Shown: positions 7,151 to 13,952 of the stretch, piece after piece | Numbering within the stretch: the stretch's first letter is position 1 | Layout of the letters: each line of letters opens with the position of its first letter | Source of the DNA: a virus | Virus record (IMG/VR): IMGVR_UViG_3300035661_000228 | Location: 1 to 32,089 of that record | Direction: 5' to 3' (one strand) | Length of the DNA: 32,089 nt | Notes under the pieces: model-generated | Database searches by the model: none | Seen by the model: only the letters and a program-made list of their open reading frames with translations | Told to the model about the DNA's origin: nothing | Translations under genes and position numbers: made by a program

Positions 7151-7812
7151 AAAGAGTAATACCCTTAATACTGGCAGTATCCGTATCAGGATGCGCGAGT
7201 GCAGATGAATATATAAAGTATGCAGATACACAACTGCTTATAAAGCAGGAGGATACTAAAGCCGAAATAGCCAGAGCACAAGCCGAAGCAGCAAGATATA
7301 ATGCTATTAGTGCAATTGCTGTAGCAGGTAATGATACAGCAAAAGCTGTTGGTATGATGGCACTACAGAACACATCTAGTGCAAGCTCGCGCCAAACCAG
7401 CCAAACCGTATTAGTGCAGCCTAGAAGTTTCTCTGATACTGCACTACAATGGACATCAATGTTTCTTAACCCCATTGTAAGTATTTACGGTATTGTGTCT
7501 AATAGGCATATAGCCGAAACCCAATCTAATAATGCAAGAGATACCACTATTAGCGGGTATAATACTATGCTAGGTATTGCATCACAAAATAAAGCCCCCA
7601 ATCTTACTATTGGTGGAAATGGGGTAATCGGAAATGGTCAGTATACTACTACAGACTTTAGTGGTACAGGTGTTCTTGGTACGGGCTCTTACACTACAAA
7701 TGCCCTTGGTGGCAATGGGGTAATTGGCAAAGGATCATACGCCACACCCATAGATGATCATACTATTACTAATAGTTATAATACACCAACTTGTACAACT
7801 GGCTCCTGTTAA
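7147..7812 (+). CDS. phage lipoprotein, 221 aa
   Basis: The N-terminus MKRVIPLILAVSVSGC is a short signal peptide ending in a lipobox (VSGC, Cys16), so the protein is probably lipid-anchored in the cell envelope. Residues 25-75 form an Ala/Gln/Glu-rich helix. The region from about 150 holds three degenerate Gly-rich repeats (GGNGVIGNGQYTTT, GTGVLGTGSYTT, GGNGVIGKGSYAT). It ends CTTGSC. It could act in superinfection exclusion, lysis or the envelope; the sequence does not decide. A double promoter follows. Confidence 0.8.
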   Translation: MKRVIPLILAVSVSGCASADEYIKYADTQLLIKQEDTKAEIARAQAEAARYNAISAIAVAGNDTAKAVGMMALQNTSSASSRQTSQTVLVQPRSFSDTALQWTSMFLNPIVSIYGIVSNRHIAETQSNNARDTTISGYNTMLGIASQNKAPNLTIGGNGVIGNGQYTTTDFSGTGVLGTGSYTTNALGGNGVIGKGSYATPIDDHTITNSYNTPTCTTGSC

Positions 7813-7820
7813 AAACAGAC

Positions 7821-7849
7821 TTGACTCTCTCAGTTAAATAGCGTATAAT
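7821..7849 (+). promoter_or_regulatory. tandem promoter, first copy
   Basis: TTGACT, 17 bases ending AAATAGCG, TATAAT, then ATTATTTTAAATCG. It is followed 39 bases later by a near-identical copy. Confidence 0.9.
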
Positions 7850-7888
7850 ATTATTTTAAATCGGGAAAAAGTAAGTAAAAAAATAGAC

Positions 7889-7916
7889 TTGACTCTTTAG
7901 TTAAATAGCGTATAAT
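7889..7916 (+). promoter_or_regulatory. tandem promoter, second copy
   Basis: TTGACT, 16 bases, TATAAT. With the copy at 7821 it forms a direct repeat of about 50 bases, and it drives the gene at 7943. Confidence 0.88.
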
Positions 7917-7942
7917 ATTATTTTAAATCGGGGAAACTAAAA

Positions 7943-8245
7943 ATGCTGGAAATTGTCAAAGAATATGTACAGGCAAATGAAGACTACGAAAACTATGTAG
8001 AGGCAGTTAATAAAGCATTTGGTGGGGACAATTATATTGTAGATATGGTCCCGGCCTCCTATAGCAATAATAGGGATCACCTGCTGCAAGCTGTAATTGG
8101 TGAGGATAATTTTGACTGGCTGATGTGGTTTCTGTATGAGCATACAGTACATAACGATGGTACCCCTAATGTGTGGATTGATGAAGTCGGGTATGTTGTA
8201 AATACTTTGGAGGACCTTGTATCTATTTGCTTTACTAAAAAGTAG
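7943..8245 (+). CDS. hypothetical protein, 100 aa
   Basis: The product (MLEIVKEYVQANEDYENYVE...) is acidic and mostly helical. It has an aromatic core, NFDWLMWFLYEHTVH, near residues 52-68. GGGGAAACTAAAA precedes the ATG. Two strong promoters upstream suggest high expression. No family is recognised. Confidence 0.78.
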   Translation: MLEIVKEYVQANEDYENYVEAVNKAFGGDNYIVDMVPASYSNNRDHLLQAVIGEDNFDWLMWFLYEHTVHNDGTPNVWIDEVGYVVNTLEDLVSICFTKK

Positions 8246-8247
8246 AC

Positions 8248-8276
8248 TTGACTTTAAATGCTAAATAGCGTATAAT
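8248..8276 (+). promoter_or_regulatory. promoter before the RNA-rich region
   Basis: TTGACT, 17 bases, TATAAT, then ATTATTTTAAGTCG. A second promoter follows at 8336, so the stretch between them is only a short leader. Confidence 0.88.
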
Positions 8277-8335
8277 ATTATTTTAAGTCGCAATAACAAG
8301 AAAATTTACAATTTATTGATAAGAAAAAAATAGAC

Positions 8336-8364
8336 TTGACTTTAAATGCTTTTTAGCGTATAAT
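8336..8364 (+). promoter_or_regulatory. promoter for the structured RNA and tRNA-Tyr transcript
   Basis: TTGACT, 17 bases ending TTTTAGCG, TATAAT. It starts transcription near 8371, where no credible protein gene begins. Confidence 0.88.
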
Positions 8365-8370
8365 ATTATT

Positions 8371-8601
8371 TATGAATTGGGAAAGACGGACTTCTCCAAC
8401 CTACAAAACGCGATTGCTAAGATGCCCCCGCTCTTATGCTCAGTTCAGACATACCACGAGTTTCGGCTATCTCTCAGAAAAGATAGCCACCTTTTATATA
8501 CTTTACCGTATATGCGCTACTGATAGTAGAGTACATAAAAGGGTGTTTCAATGGTAATCTACGTATCCATAAAAACTTAATTGCTAGTGAAACGTGCCCT
8601 A
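8371..8601 (+). ncRNA. structured leader RNA, no gene
   Basis: No supported protein gene lies here; a 61-codon frame has no ribosome binding site. Visible hairpins include GGCTATCT-AGATAGCC with an 8-nt loop (around 8465-8488), CCTTTTAT pairing with ATAAAAGG (8490-8542), CTACT-GAT-AGTAG, and GCTAAGA with TCTTATGC. No terminal closing helix was found, unlike the next RNA. Confidence 0.5.
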
Positions 8602-8825
8602 CCATTTAGTAATATACCTATCGAAGAACTAAGTATCCGCCTCTGCGCTACTCCCCAAATGAGTTAGGCAAGCACCTGGGCAAGTTGGTCGGTAAAGGTT
8701 ATATCTATATACTTGCGCAACTTTACTACTAGCTATAATACAGATGCGCTTGATTTAGATACGACTAAGTCCGATGATTCCTACTTTGGGCAATGGGATG
8801 ACAAGATAGGTATATTACTAAATGG
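8602..8825 (+). ncRNA. structured RNA closed by a perfect 21-bp terminal helix
   Basis: Bases 8602-8622 (CCATTTAGTAATATACC...) pair perfectly with 8805-8825. Inside, GTAAAGGTT pairs with AACTTTAC around a loop, and other short stems are possible. The last two bases of the helix are the first two bases of tRNA-Tyr, so the helix and the mature tRNA compete or are separated by processing. No protein frame is credible. It is one of a set of similar elements between the tRNA genes. Confidence 0.75.
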
Positions 8826-8907
8826 AGATGTAAACCGCTAAGGAGGCGGGGCAGTCTGTAAAACTGTCGCTTCGGCTCTGTTGGATCGTTACCATCCATC
8901 TCCACCA
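8824..8907 (+). tRNA. tRNA-Tyr (GUA), unusual T loop
   Basis: GGAGATG pairs with CATCTCC, followed by A and encoded CCA. Loop CTGTAAA gives anticodon GUA, and a long variable arm (GCTTCGGC) fits bacterial tRNA-Tyr. The T arm is GTTGG-ATCGTTA-CCATC with one T-T mismatch, and its loop lacks the usual TTCRA. Confidence 0.82.
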
Positions 8908-8924
8908 TATATAATAGTATTTTT

Positions 8925-9123
8925 AATAAGTAGAAGCATAGCTAGTGCCCCCTAATCTGGGGGAAACCTTGCTGGTAAAGTATTGAGGTGTGCACACCAA
9001 AATATACCAATTCCATGTAGAGTTTAGTAGATATACTAATAGCGGATGTAGTTGGTTGCGCCAACGAAAGCACTCTCTAGAGATTGTTAATAATTTCTGT
9101 AGTAAACTGTGCTTCTACTTATT
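8925..9123 (+). ncRNA. structured RNA closed by a 17-bp terminal helix
   Basis: AATAAGTAGAAGCATAG (8925-8941) pairs with CTGTGCTTCTACTTATT (9107-9123), with one G-U. Clear hairpins inside are CCCCC-TAATCT-GGGGG, GGTG-TGCA-CACC, TTAGTA-GATA-TACTAA and GTTGG-TTGCG-CCAAC. No coding frame is credible. The nearest promoter upstream is 8336, so it would be cut from the transcript containing tRNA-Tyr. Confidence 0.78.
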
Positions 9124-9133
9124 AAAAATAGAC

Positions 9134-9162
9134 TTGACTCATAAGTTAAAAGGCTGTATAAT
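9134..9162 (+). promoter_or_regulatory. promoter for the 37-aa gene and tRNA-Lys to tRNA-Met operon
   Basis: TTGACT, 17 bases, TATAAT. The spacer ends AGGCTG rather than TAGCG. Confidence 0.85.
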
Positions 9163-9185
9163 TATTCTTTAAATGAGAGAATTAT

Positions 9186-9299
9186 ATGAAACCTCGTAAT
9201 AAGGGCATTGTGCCTATGTTAGCACGAAAACAGGGCCCGCATGGTAAGACTTTTAAAGCCATGCGTAGGCAATCAAAAGTAGAGTTAATGCGCGTATAG
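9186..9299 (+). CDS. very small basic protein, 37 aa
   Basis: The frame reads MKPRNKGIVPMLARKQGPHG and ends SKVELMRV. This plan (MKPRN..., then a HGKxxKAxRR motif) is like tiny basic proteins I recall from many phages, whose role is unknown. ATGAGAGAATT precedes the start and a promoter is 24 bases upstream. The stop TAG at 9297-9299 lies within tRNA-Lys, so translation runs ten bases into the tRNA gene. Confidence 0.72.
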   Translation: MKPRNKGIVPMLARKQGPHGKTFKAMRRQSKVELMRV

Positions 9300-9365
9300 C
9301 TCAGCGGTAGTAGCAGCCGGCTTTTAACCGGCAGGTCATCGGTTCGACCCCGATTGCGCGTACCA
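9290..9365 (+). tRNA. tRNA-Lys (UUU)
   Basis: GCGCGTA pairs with TGCGCGT; CCA is encoded. Anticodon stem GCCGG/CCGGC with loop CTTTTAA gives UUU. The T arm is ATCGG-TTCGACC-CCGAT. Its first ten bases overlap the end of the 37-aa gene. Confidence 0.95.
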
Positions 9366-9367
9366 TT

Positions 9368-9514
9368 AAATTTAATAAATTTGGAATCTGGTGTAAACGC
9401 CCAGCTTAGGACTTAGTAGACGGCAGGGAACATGCTTCTCTGAAACCAGTACGAAAAGATAATCTAGAAAAATACTTCCTACTAGTGAAGCTAGATTCCA
9501 ATTTTATTAGATTT
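9368..9514 (+). ncRNA. structured RNA closed by a 24-base terminal helix
   Basis: Bases 9368-9391 and 9491-9514 pair at 23 of 24 positions (two G-U, one T-T). The core includes TTTGGAATCTGG against CTAGATTCCAA. It begins three bases after tRNA-Lys and ends where the next RNA begins. The 99-nt interior has only short stems that can be seen by eye. No coding frame is credible. Confidence 0.76.
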
Positions 9515-9735
9515 AATAAGTGGTAGTAATACCTTTTAAGATATCAAGATATGTTCAATGGTTTGGGTGAGCTGTTGGGGCAATAATTCCTACTATTATG
9601 AACTACTAAGATAGATTTGAAGGGGTAGCAAATTATTGAGCTTCATTGAGTGTTAGGGCAGTGGTAACCACCCAACCCACATGCCTTCCCCAGGAATGTT
9701 GCTTTATATAGTCTACCAATTACTACCACTTATTA
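9514..9735 (+). ncRNA. structured RNA closed by a perfect 17-bp terminal helix
   Basis: TAATAAGTGGTAGTAAT (9514-9530) pairs perfectly with 9719-9735. Inside, GGTTTGGGTG pairs with CACCCAACC, CAATAATT pairs with AATTATTG, and GTGG-TAA-CCAC is a tight hairpin. Its left arm abuts the right arm of the previous RNA, so the two would stack end to end in one transcript. It ends nine bases before tRNA-Glu. Confidence 0.78.
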
Positions 9736-9744
9736 GATTTTTAT

Positions 9745-9819
9745 ACCTCTATCGGCTAAAGGTAGGCCAACGGGTTTTCATCCCGTAAATCGTGAGTTCA
9801 ATTCTCCGTGGAGGTACCA
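9745..9819 (+). tRNA. tRNA-Glu (UUC)
   Basis: ACCTCTA pairs with TGGAGGT, then A and CCA. Stem ACGGG/CCCGT with loop TTTTCAT gives UUC. The T stem needs a bulged T, though the loop TTCAATT is normal. Confidence 0.88.
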
Positions 9820-9826
9820 AGTTTTT

Positions 9827-9912
9827 GGGAGAGTGGCGTAATTAGGTAGCCGCGCTAGACTTAGGATCTAGTCTCGAAAGGGGTAAGAGTTCGATTCTCT
9901 TCTCTCCCACCA
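9827..9912 (+). tRNA. tRNA-Leu (UAG)
   Basis: GGGAGAG pairs with CTCTCCC, then A and CCA. Stem CTAGA/TCTAG with loop CTTAGGA gives UAG. A long variable arm (TCTCGAAAGGGG) fits leucine. Confidence 0.95.
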
Positions 9913-9945
9913 ATTAAAGAAGCATGAGGTATTAAATTAGAATAA

Positions 9946-10034
9946 CGGCTGGTGGCGAAGCAGGTTGAAACGCATCAGACTTAAAATCTGACACACTAGA
10001 AACACCGAGGGTTCGATTCCCTCCCAGCCGACCA
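9946..10034 (+). tRNA. tRNA-Leu (UAA)
   Basis: CGGCTGG pairs with CCAGCCG, then A and CCA. Stem TCAGA/TCTGA with loop CTTAAAA gives UAA. A long variable arm is present. The T arm is GAGGG-TTCGATT-CCCTC. Confidence 0.95.
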
Positions 10035-10051
10035 AATTAAAGGAGAATCAA

Positions 10052-10201
10052 ATGACTCCGCAACAGTTTCAAAAATTAGTTGAAAAAGATATTGAACGTA
10101 TTTTAAAACTGGATAAAGATGCCTCACGAGTTCTATCAGATAAATACAAAGTACAGAATTATACCCCATCCCGACACGTTCAAATGTATCGGGTTCACTA
10201 G
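10052..10201 (+). CDS. small hypothetical protein, 49 aa, possibly frameshifted
   Basis: The frame starts MTPQQFQKLVEKDIERILKL behind AAAGGAGAATCAA and stops at TAG 10201. The adjacent frame continues with protein-like sequence, HAVLLSEQRGMKYSIPHYKQ followed by NLWVYKVPGPVA, and stops at 10304. The two parts may be one gene of about 84 codons broken by an indel between 10180 and 10200. Alternatively the downstream part is non-coding. No family is recognised. Confidence 0.6.
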   Translation: MTPQQFQKLVEKDIERILKLDKDASRVLSDKYKVQNYTPSRHVQMYRVH

Positions 10202-10289
10202 AACTCATGCAGTTTTGCTCTCTGAGCAGAGAGGTATGAAGTATAGTATTCCACATTATAAACAAAATTTGTGGGTATATAAAGTTCCT

Positions 10290-10364
10290 GGGCCTGTAGC
10301 TTAATGGTAAAGCAAAATCCTCATAAGATTTAGAGTATTCGTTCAATTCGAATCAGGCCCACCA
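10290..10364 (+). tRNA. tRNA with CAU anticodon (elongator Met or Ile2)
   Basis: GGGCCTG pairs with CAGGCCC, then A and CCA. Stem AAATC/GATTT with loop CTCATAA gives CAU. The T arm is ATTCG-TTCAATT-CGAAT. The paired first base and absence of GGG/CCC in the anticodon stem argue against an initiator. Confidence 0.9.
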
Positions 10365-10375
10365 ATAATTTAATC

Positions 10376-10404
10376 TTGACAAATAACGCTTATTAGAGTA
10401 TAAT
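10376..10404 (+). promoter_or_regulatory. promoter with perfect consensus boxes
   Basis: TTGACA, 17 bases, TATAAT. It is the only promoter in the window with the exact -35 consensus, and it drives the 296-aa gene. Confidence 0.92.
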
Positions 10405-10427
10405 ATTATTTTTAAGTGAGATAAACT

Positions 10428-11318
10428 ATGAAATACCCTGATAAATTGATTGCGGTTGGTATGAAATACCAGCCGGAAGCGCAAAATTTTCTGCGTAGTA
10501 TATCTCCTAAGTACCCAGTCTCTCTCACAAGAGAGAAAAATGAAAAAGGTATAAATGGGGTAGCTTATGCAGTTACTGCATTTATTGAGGGTGGATCCTC
10601 AATAAGGCTTGGATATATTAGAGACATAGATACACCTCTGCTAGATAGACCCAGCTATCATAATGTATATGAAATCACTGCAATACAGACCAACTATCTG
10701 GTACTTAAGCCAAGGGATAATATGTCAAGTGATAATGCTCGGTATATGCCTAAATATGATGAAATACCTGATAAAAAGGAAACTAAAATGAATACAAGCT
10801 CTATTCGTGACTCTTTTTTCCGTGAAGTAAAGAATGCTGTACTTGATATCACTACTGGCAGTTTTGGTATTGTAACTGCTGATGGTATTTCAGTGTATAA
10901 AGATGGTGCAGTATCTGTAAATCCTCTAGTAGATATGGGTGTTAAAGTACCTGCGTTCGCCATGCGTGTTGACGTTGCTACATTGACTGAGGGTGACATA
11001 ATCCTTAACGGTAATACTACCTACTTCTACAAAGGTAAGACCGAAACTGGTTATGAAGTAGTTGCAACGAACGGAGAAGTAAAGCAAGTAGGCTCCGTCA
11101 CTAACCTATTCTTTGGCAAGAATACCGTTCTAGCTGTTAAGAATATGATGGCTGGTACTGGCATGAACCCCCTGGTCATGGCTATGATGCTGGGCGGTAC
11201 TGAAGGCAAGGATTTCAACATGAAAACTTTTGCTATCATGAGTATGTTGGGTGCTAAGTCAGAGAATAGTGGAATTGATAGCAATATGCTCATGATGATG
11301 CTCATGATGGACAAGTAA
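10428..11318 (+). CDS. hypothetical phage protein with internal start, 296 aa
   Basis: The N-terminal 115 residues (MKYPDKLIAVGMKYQPEAQN...) look like a small beta-rich domain. The rest contains a strand-rich part (DGISVYKDGAVSVNP, EGDIILNGNTTYFYKG) and a Met-rich C-terminus ending MLMMMLMMDK. A strong ribosome binding site (AAAAAGGAAACTAAA) precedes ATG 10788 (codon 121), so a 176-aa short form may be made too. Alternatively two once-separate genes were fused. Similar Met-rich-tailed proteins occur in other phages; their function is unknown. Confidence 0.8.
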   Translation: MKYPDKLIAVGMKYQPEAQNFLRSISPKYPVSLTREKNEKGINGVAYAVTAFIEGGSSIRLGYIRDIDTPLLDRPSYHNVYEITAIQTNYLVLKPRDNMSSDNARYMPKYDEIPDKKETKMNTSSIRDSFFREVKNAVLDITTGSFGIVTADGISVYKDGAVSVNPLVDMGVKVPAFAMRVDVATLTEGDIILNGNTTYFYKGKTETGYEVVATNGEVKQVGSVTNLFFGKNTVLAVKNMMAGTGMNPLVMAMMLGGTEGKDFNMKTFAIMSMLGAKSENSGIDSNMLMMMLMMDK

Positions 11319-11347
11319 AATAGTATTTAGTATGCTATGATTCTCAC

Positions 11348-11376
11348 TTGACTTTAGTTGCTGAATAGCGTATAAT
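11348..11376 (+). promoter_or_regulatory. promoter for a small structured RNA
   Basis: TTGACT, 17 bases ending GAATAGCG, TATAAT. The expected start near 11383 falls at the first base of the hairpin-closed RNA 11386-11545. About 45 bases are repeated in the promoter at 11549. Confidence 0.9.
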
Positions 11377-11385
11377 ATTATTTAT

Positions 11386-11545
11386 AGATTGGGATAGCCG
11401 TACAGCCTTGCGTAAGATTTTCTTTCCTTATAACCGTTCTGGTAAAACGGGTTGTGTAGAGGAACAACTTCTTACAATACGCTGGCCGCGATAAAGAGGG
11501 TACAACTATACAATACCAGTATATTAGAGGCCACTTTCCCAATCT
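11386..11545 (+). ncRNA. structured RNA between two repeated promoters
   Basis: AGATTGGGA pairs with TCCCAATCT to close about 160 nt. Inside are AACCGTT with AACGGGTT (one bulge) and GTAAGA with TCTTAC. There is no credible start codon with ribosome binding site. Because its own promoter fires right at its 5' end, it is a good candidate for an independent small RNA. Confidence 0.68.
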
Positions 11546-11548
11546 CAC

Positions 11549-11577
11549 TTGACTTTAGTAACTGAATAGCGTATAAT
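11549..11577 (+). promoter_or_regulatory. promoter of the large RNA and endonuclease transcript
   Basis: TTGACT, 17 bases, TATAAT, nearly identical to the one at 11348. Transcription should start near 11584. Confidence 0.9.
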
Positions 11578-11583
11578 ATTATT

Positions 11584-11982
11584 TATAAAGTGACAGAAAC
11601 CATCTGATGACTCTAGTGTAGAGCATGTTTAAGTACATGGACTATTGAAATATAGTCGAAACATTGGCTGATGGTGTAGCCTTATTTAAGGTAGCTCCAG
11701 CCATTGTCATGGTAAAGATCACGTAGTGCGGAAAATGGATAAGCCGCTAGTACCGCCATGTAAGCCAGGGACTGTACTCAGCCAGTCAGAGCGAGAGATT
11801 ACAATGCGGAGACCTACTATACTTCTAAAAGGCCCTATATCGTTCCTAGTTACCATTAGGATTAGATACAGAATAATTACTCAGAACCGTGATATTCTGA
11901 ATTAAAGCGAAAAGGCTTAGCGGCCCTGCTACTGCTAACTCAGTAGATAGCTTATGTATTATCCTAGTTAGAGGAAAAAGTA
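11584..11982 (+). ncRNA. 5' half of a large ornate RNA
   Basis: About 400 nt without a credible gene but dense in perfect hairpins: a junction closed by ACCATC/GATGGT carrying CTCTA-GTG-TAGAG, CATGT-TTAAGT-ACATG and GACTAT-TGAAAT-ATAGTC. Then GACTG/CAGTC, CAGAATA/TATTCTG and TACTG/CAGTA. The RNA runs into the GIY-YIG gene at 11983 and seems to continue after it. With the 3' half it would be about 600 nt, similar in size and tRNA-cluster setting to the ROOL and GOLLD classes, but no class-specific motif could be checked. Confidence 0.65.
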
Positions 11983-12732
11983 ATGACAATAGGAATTTAT
12001 GCCCTTTATTGGGAAGAACAAGATTTAACTTATATTGGGCTATCTCAGCACATAGAGACGCGGTATAAAGAACATATCAGAGATATGAGAAAAGGAGAGC
12101 ATACAAACTATAAGGTACAAAACACTTATAGTTTGTATGGAGAACCCAAGCTAGTAATTATAGAAGAGTGTAGTGTACCCAATCTCAATGATAGGGAGAT
12201 TTACTGGACTAAAGAGCTTAATACTTTAAATACTAAGCATGGCCTAAATATTATAGAGGCTGGTAGTGCTGGAGGATGGGGCGTTAATAACAGTAATTCT
12301 AAATATACTAAACTTCAGATACTAAGAGTACTCAGGCTATTATCCGCAGAAGTTTATCATAGTAATGCAGCAATAGAGAGTGCCACCGGAGTTAATACCG
12401 ATACTATTAGCCGTATATTCACCCAAGGTAAACATACATGGTTAAAAGAGAGATACCCATTTAGATACCGTCTAATGTTAGAAAGAGCAGGAGCTAGAAT
12501 ACAGAGTGCTAATGCACTAAGGGCTTCTAATGGAAAGGAAGCAAAAAGTTTAGAGGCTATATACGGTAAAGAGGGACTAAGCGTACCTATTCTTATATCT
12601 CCAGAAGGTATAGAGTATAAAGTCACTAATATTAGGGAATTTGCAAAGAGCCATGACTTAAATAAAAGTGGTATATCTCAAGTAATAAATAGAAAACAAA
12701 AGAGTACCAAAGGATGGAGACTAAAAACATAG
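11983..12732 (+). CDS. GIY-YIG homing endonuclease inside a structured RNA
   Basis: The nuclease domain shows GIYALYW, TYIGLS, the arginine segment ETRYKEHIRDM and glutamate in DREIYWTKEL. A middle segment with NSKYTKLQILRVLRLL and GVNTDTISRIFTQG resembles helix-turn-helix DNA binding. One C-terminal repeat reads LISPEGIEYKVTNIREFA...STKGWRLK, shared with the genes at 1934 and 3668. At 249 aa it is the shortest of the three. The ribosome binding site is GAGGAAAAAGTA. Its position between two halves of structured RNA suggests invasion of an RNA gene, or an intron-like unit. Confidence 0.9.
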   Translation: MTIGIYALYWEEQDLTYIGLSQHIETRYKEHIRDMRKGEHTNYKVQNTYSLYGEPKLVIIEECSVPNLNDREIYWTKELNTLNTKHGLNIIEAGSAGGWGVNNSNSKYTKLQILRVLRLLSAEVYHSNAAIESATGVNTDTISRIFTQGKHTWLKERYPFRYRLMLERAGARIQSANALRASNGKEAKSLEAIYGKEGLSVPILISPEGIEYKVTNIREFAKSHDLNKSGISQVINRKQKSTKGWRLKT

Positions 12733-12942
12733 TAAACATTTAATTAAAGGAATGCTGGACGCAGCACGTGCTTATTGATTACCGATAAGGGAAGACACGA
12801 AAGACTACATAGGAATTCTTCGACCTATTAGTAGTCTAGGTATAATGAGTGGCTCCGCATCGCCACCTTAAATATTCTACGGACGCGGTAAGTTACGACA
12901 GCGTTAAAACTTAGTCAGTACAGACGTAAGGTATACGTCTAT
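12733..12942 (+). ncRNA. 3' half of the large ornate RNA
   Basis: Directly after the endonuclease stop come strong stems: AGACTAC with GTAGTCT extended by ATAGG/CCTAT (12809-12840), GTGGC-TCCGCATC-GCCAC, TAAGTT/AACTTA and AGACGTA/TACGTCT. No gene is seen. It ends in a terminator-like hairpin at 12943-12981, so it belongs to the transcript from 11549. Confidence 0.62.
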
Positions 12943-12981
12943 AAAAATAATCCCGTAAGCTACGGCTTACGTTATTATTTT
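12943..12981 (+). terminator. intrinsic terminator-like hairpin
   Basis: CGTAAGC-TACG-GCTTACG (12954-12971) is extended by AAAATAAT pairing with ATTATTTT, which also supplies a T-rich tail. It would end the large RNA transcript. Confidence 0.7.
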
Positions 12982-13007
12982 ACTTAGAGTAATAACGTAA
13001 GCTGGAG
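12965..13007 (+). promoter_or_regulatory. alternative hairpin overlapping the terminator (attenuator-like)
   Basis: GCTTACGTTATTA (12965-12977) pairs perfectly over 13 bp with TAATAACGTAAGC (12990-13002). It uses the same right arm as the terminator, so the two hairpins exclude each other. The second ends two bases before the GGAG ribosome binding site of the gene at 13014. This could switch between termination and read-through. Confidence 0.6.
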
Positions 13008-13013
13008 AATACT

Positions 13014-13211
13014 ATGAGAGTAAAGAAAATACATCGTTATGTAATGGTTTCTAACCCTAGTAAATCCATAACTATCTTAGAAGATATTGACGGATGGTTT
13101 TATATCGCCAAACTTCCTATAGACCAAAATAACACCTGGTCTAGTATTGAAGAGATTGAACAGTATTTGGAGATTAGAGTTAAACCTTATGGTATTAAGG
13201 AAGTGTGGTGA
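13014..13211 (+). CDS. small hypothetical protein, 65 aa
   Basis: The product (MRVKKIHRYVMVSNPSKSIT...) has a strand-rich start and a helix (TWSSIEEIEQYLEI) near its middle. GGAG lies seven bases before the ATG. It overlaps the phosphoesterase gene by four bases (GTGA), so the two are coupled. No separate promoter is visible, so it depends on read-through of the hairpins upstream. Confidence 0.72.
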   Translation: MRVKKIHRYVMVSNPSKSITILEDIDGWFYIAKLPIDQNNTWSSIEEIEQYLEIRVKPYGIKEVW

Positions 13212-13951
13212 GAGTAAAAATCCTATCTGATCTACATTTGCTTCCTATGGAAGCTCATTGGGGGTTTGTATACCAGGATAATGGTGAAAGTGTCTGTATT
13301 CTAGCAGGGGATATTGCCGAAGGTATGGCAGGGGTAAGGTGGGCTGAACTATATATTCCTTATCATATCCATGTACTATATGTACCTGGAAATCATGAAT
13401 ACTATAGGGAGAATTATCAAGCCTTAAATGATAAATTCAGAGACTATAATACACGAGGCTCTCATGTTAAAGTTCTATTAGATAGTGTACATACTATTCA
13501 AGGGCGTAGATTTGTAGGTACTACATTATGGACTAACTTTAAACTATATAATAATCCACTCAGCCCTGTACAGTGGAAACAAGGTCTAAATGACAGTGTA
13601 TATATTAGGTATAATGACTACGCATTTCAGTCAGATGATATGGTGTCCCTAAATAGGGCTTCCCTTAAATTCCTAGATAATACTGAGGGAGACGTATTGA
13701 TTACCCACTATTGTCCAAGTACTAGTGATATTACAAAATATCGTGGTGATGTTCTTACTCCAAGTTTTATGACAGAGATTCCTGAAAGTATCCACAGTAA
13801 GTTTGCTTATCATATTCATGGGCATACTCATTGCTCTCTAAGGTATAAAGTACCTAGAGGCCCTGAAGTTATCTGTAACCCCCGAGGGTACGCTAGTAAG
13901 TATGGTACTGAAAATCCTGAGTTCCAATCTGATCTGATTATTGAGGTTTAA
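13208..13951 (+). CDS. calcineurin-like metallophosphoesterase, 247 aa
   Basis: All family motifs are present in order: KILSDLHL, LAGDIAEG, GNHEYY, ITHYCPS and HGHTHCS. These supply the Asp, His and Asn ligands for two metal ions, so it should hydrolyse phosphate mono- or diesters. The substrate cannot be inferred. GTG 13208 was chosen because it overlaps the upstream stop and lies six bases after AAGGA; a GTG three bases earlier is possible. Proteins of this size are common in large phages. A shorter relative lies at 19285. Confidence 0.9.
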   Translation: MRVKILSDLHLLPMEAHWGFVYQDNGESVCILAGDIAEGMAGVRWAELYIPYHIHVLYVPGNHEYYRENYQALNDKFRDYNTRGSHVKVLLDSVHTIQGRRFVGTTLWTNFKLYNNPLSPVQWKQGLNDSVYIRYNDYAFQSDDMVSLNRASLKFLDNTEGDVLITHYCPSTSDITKYRGDVLTPSFMTEIPESIHSKFAYHIHGHTHCSLRYKVPRGPEVICNPRGYASKYGTENPEFQSDLIIEV

Positions 13952-13952
13952 A

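Noticed and set aside
8372-8557. A 61-codon frame right after a promoter
   Set aside because: No ribosome binding site, irregular composition, and it crosses several perfect hairpins; the region is better read as RNA.
8990-9172. A 60-codon frame inside the structured RNA at 8925
   Set aside because: It starts at a GTG within a hairpin and runs through the closing helix and the next promoter.
11584-12981. Group I intron holding the GIY-YIG gene
   Set aside because: I looked for the conserved R and S core segments and for split exons and did not find convincing ones, so the intron call was not made; it is kept as an alternative.
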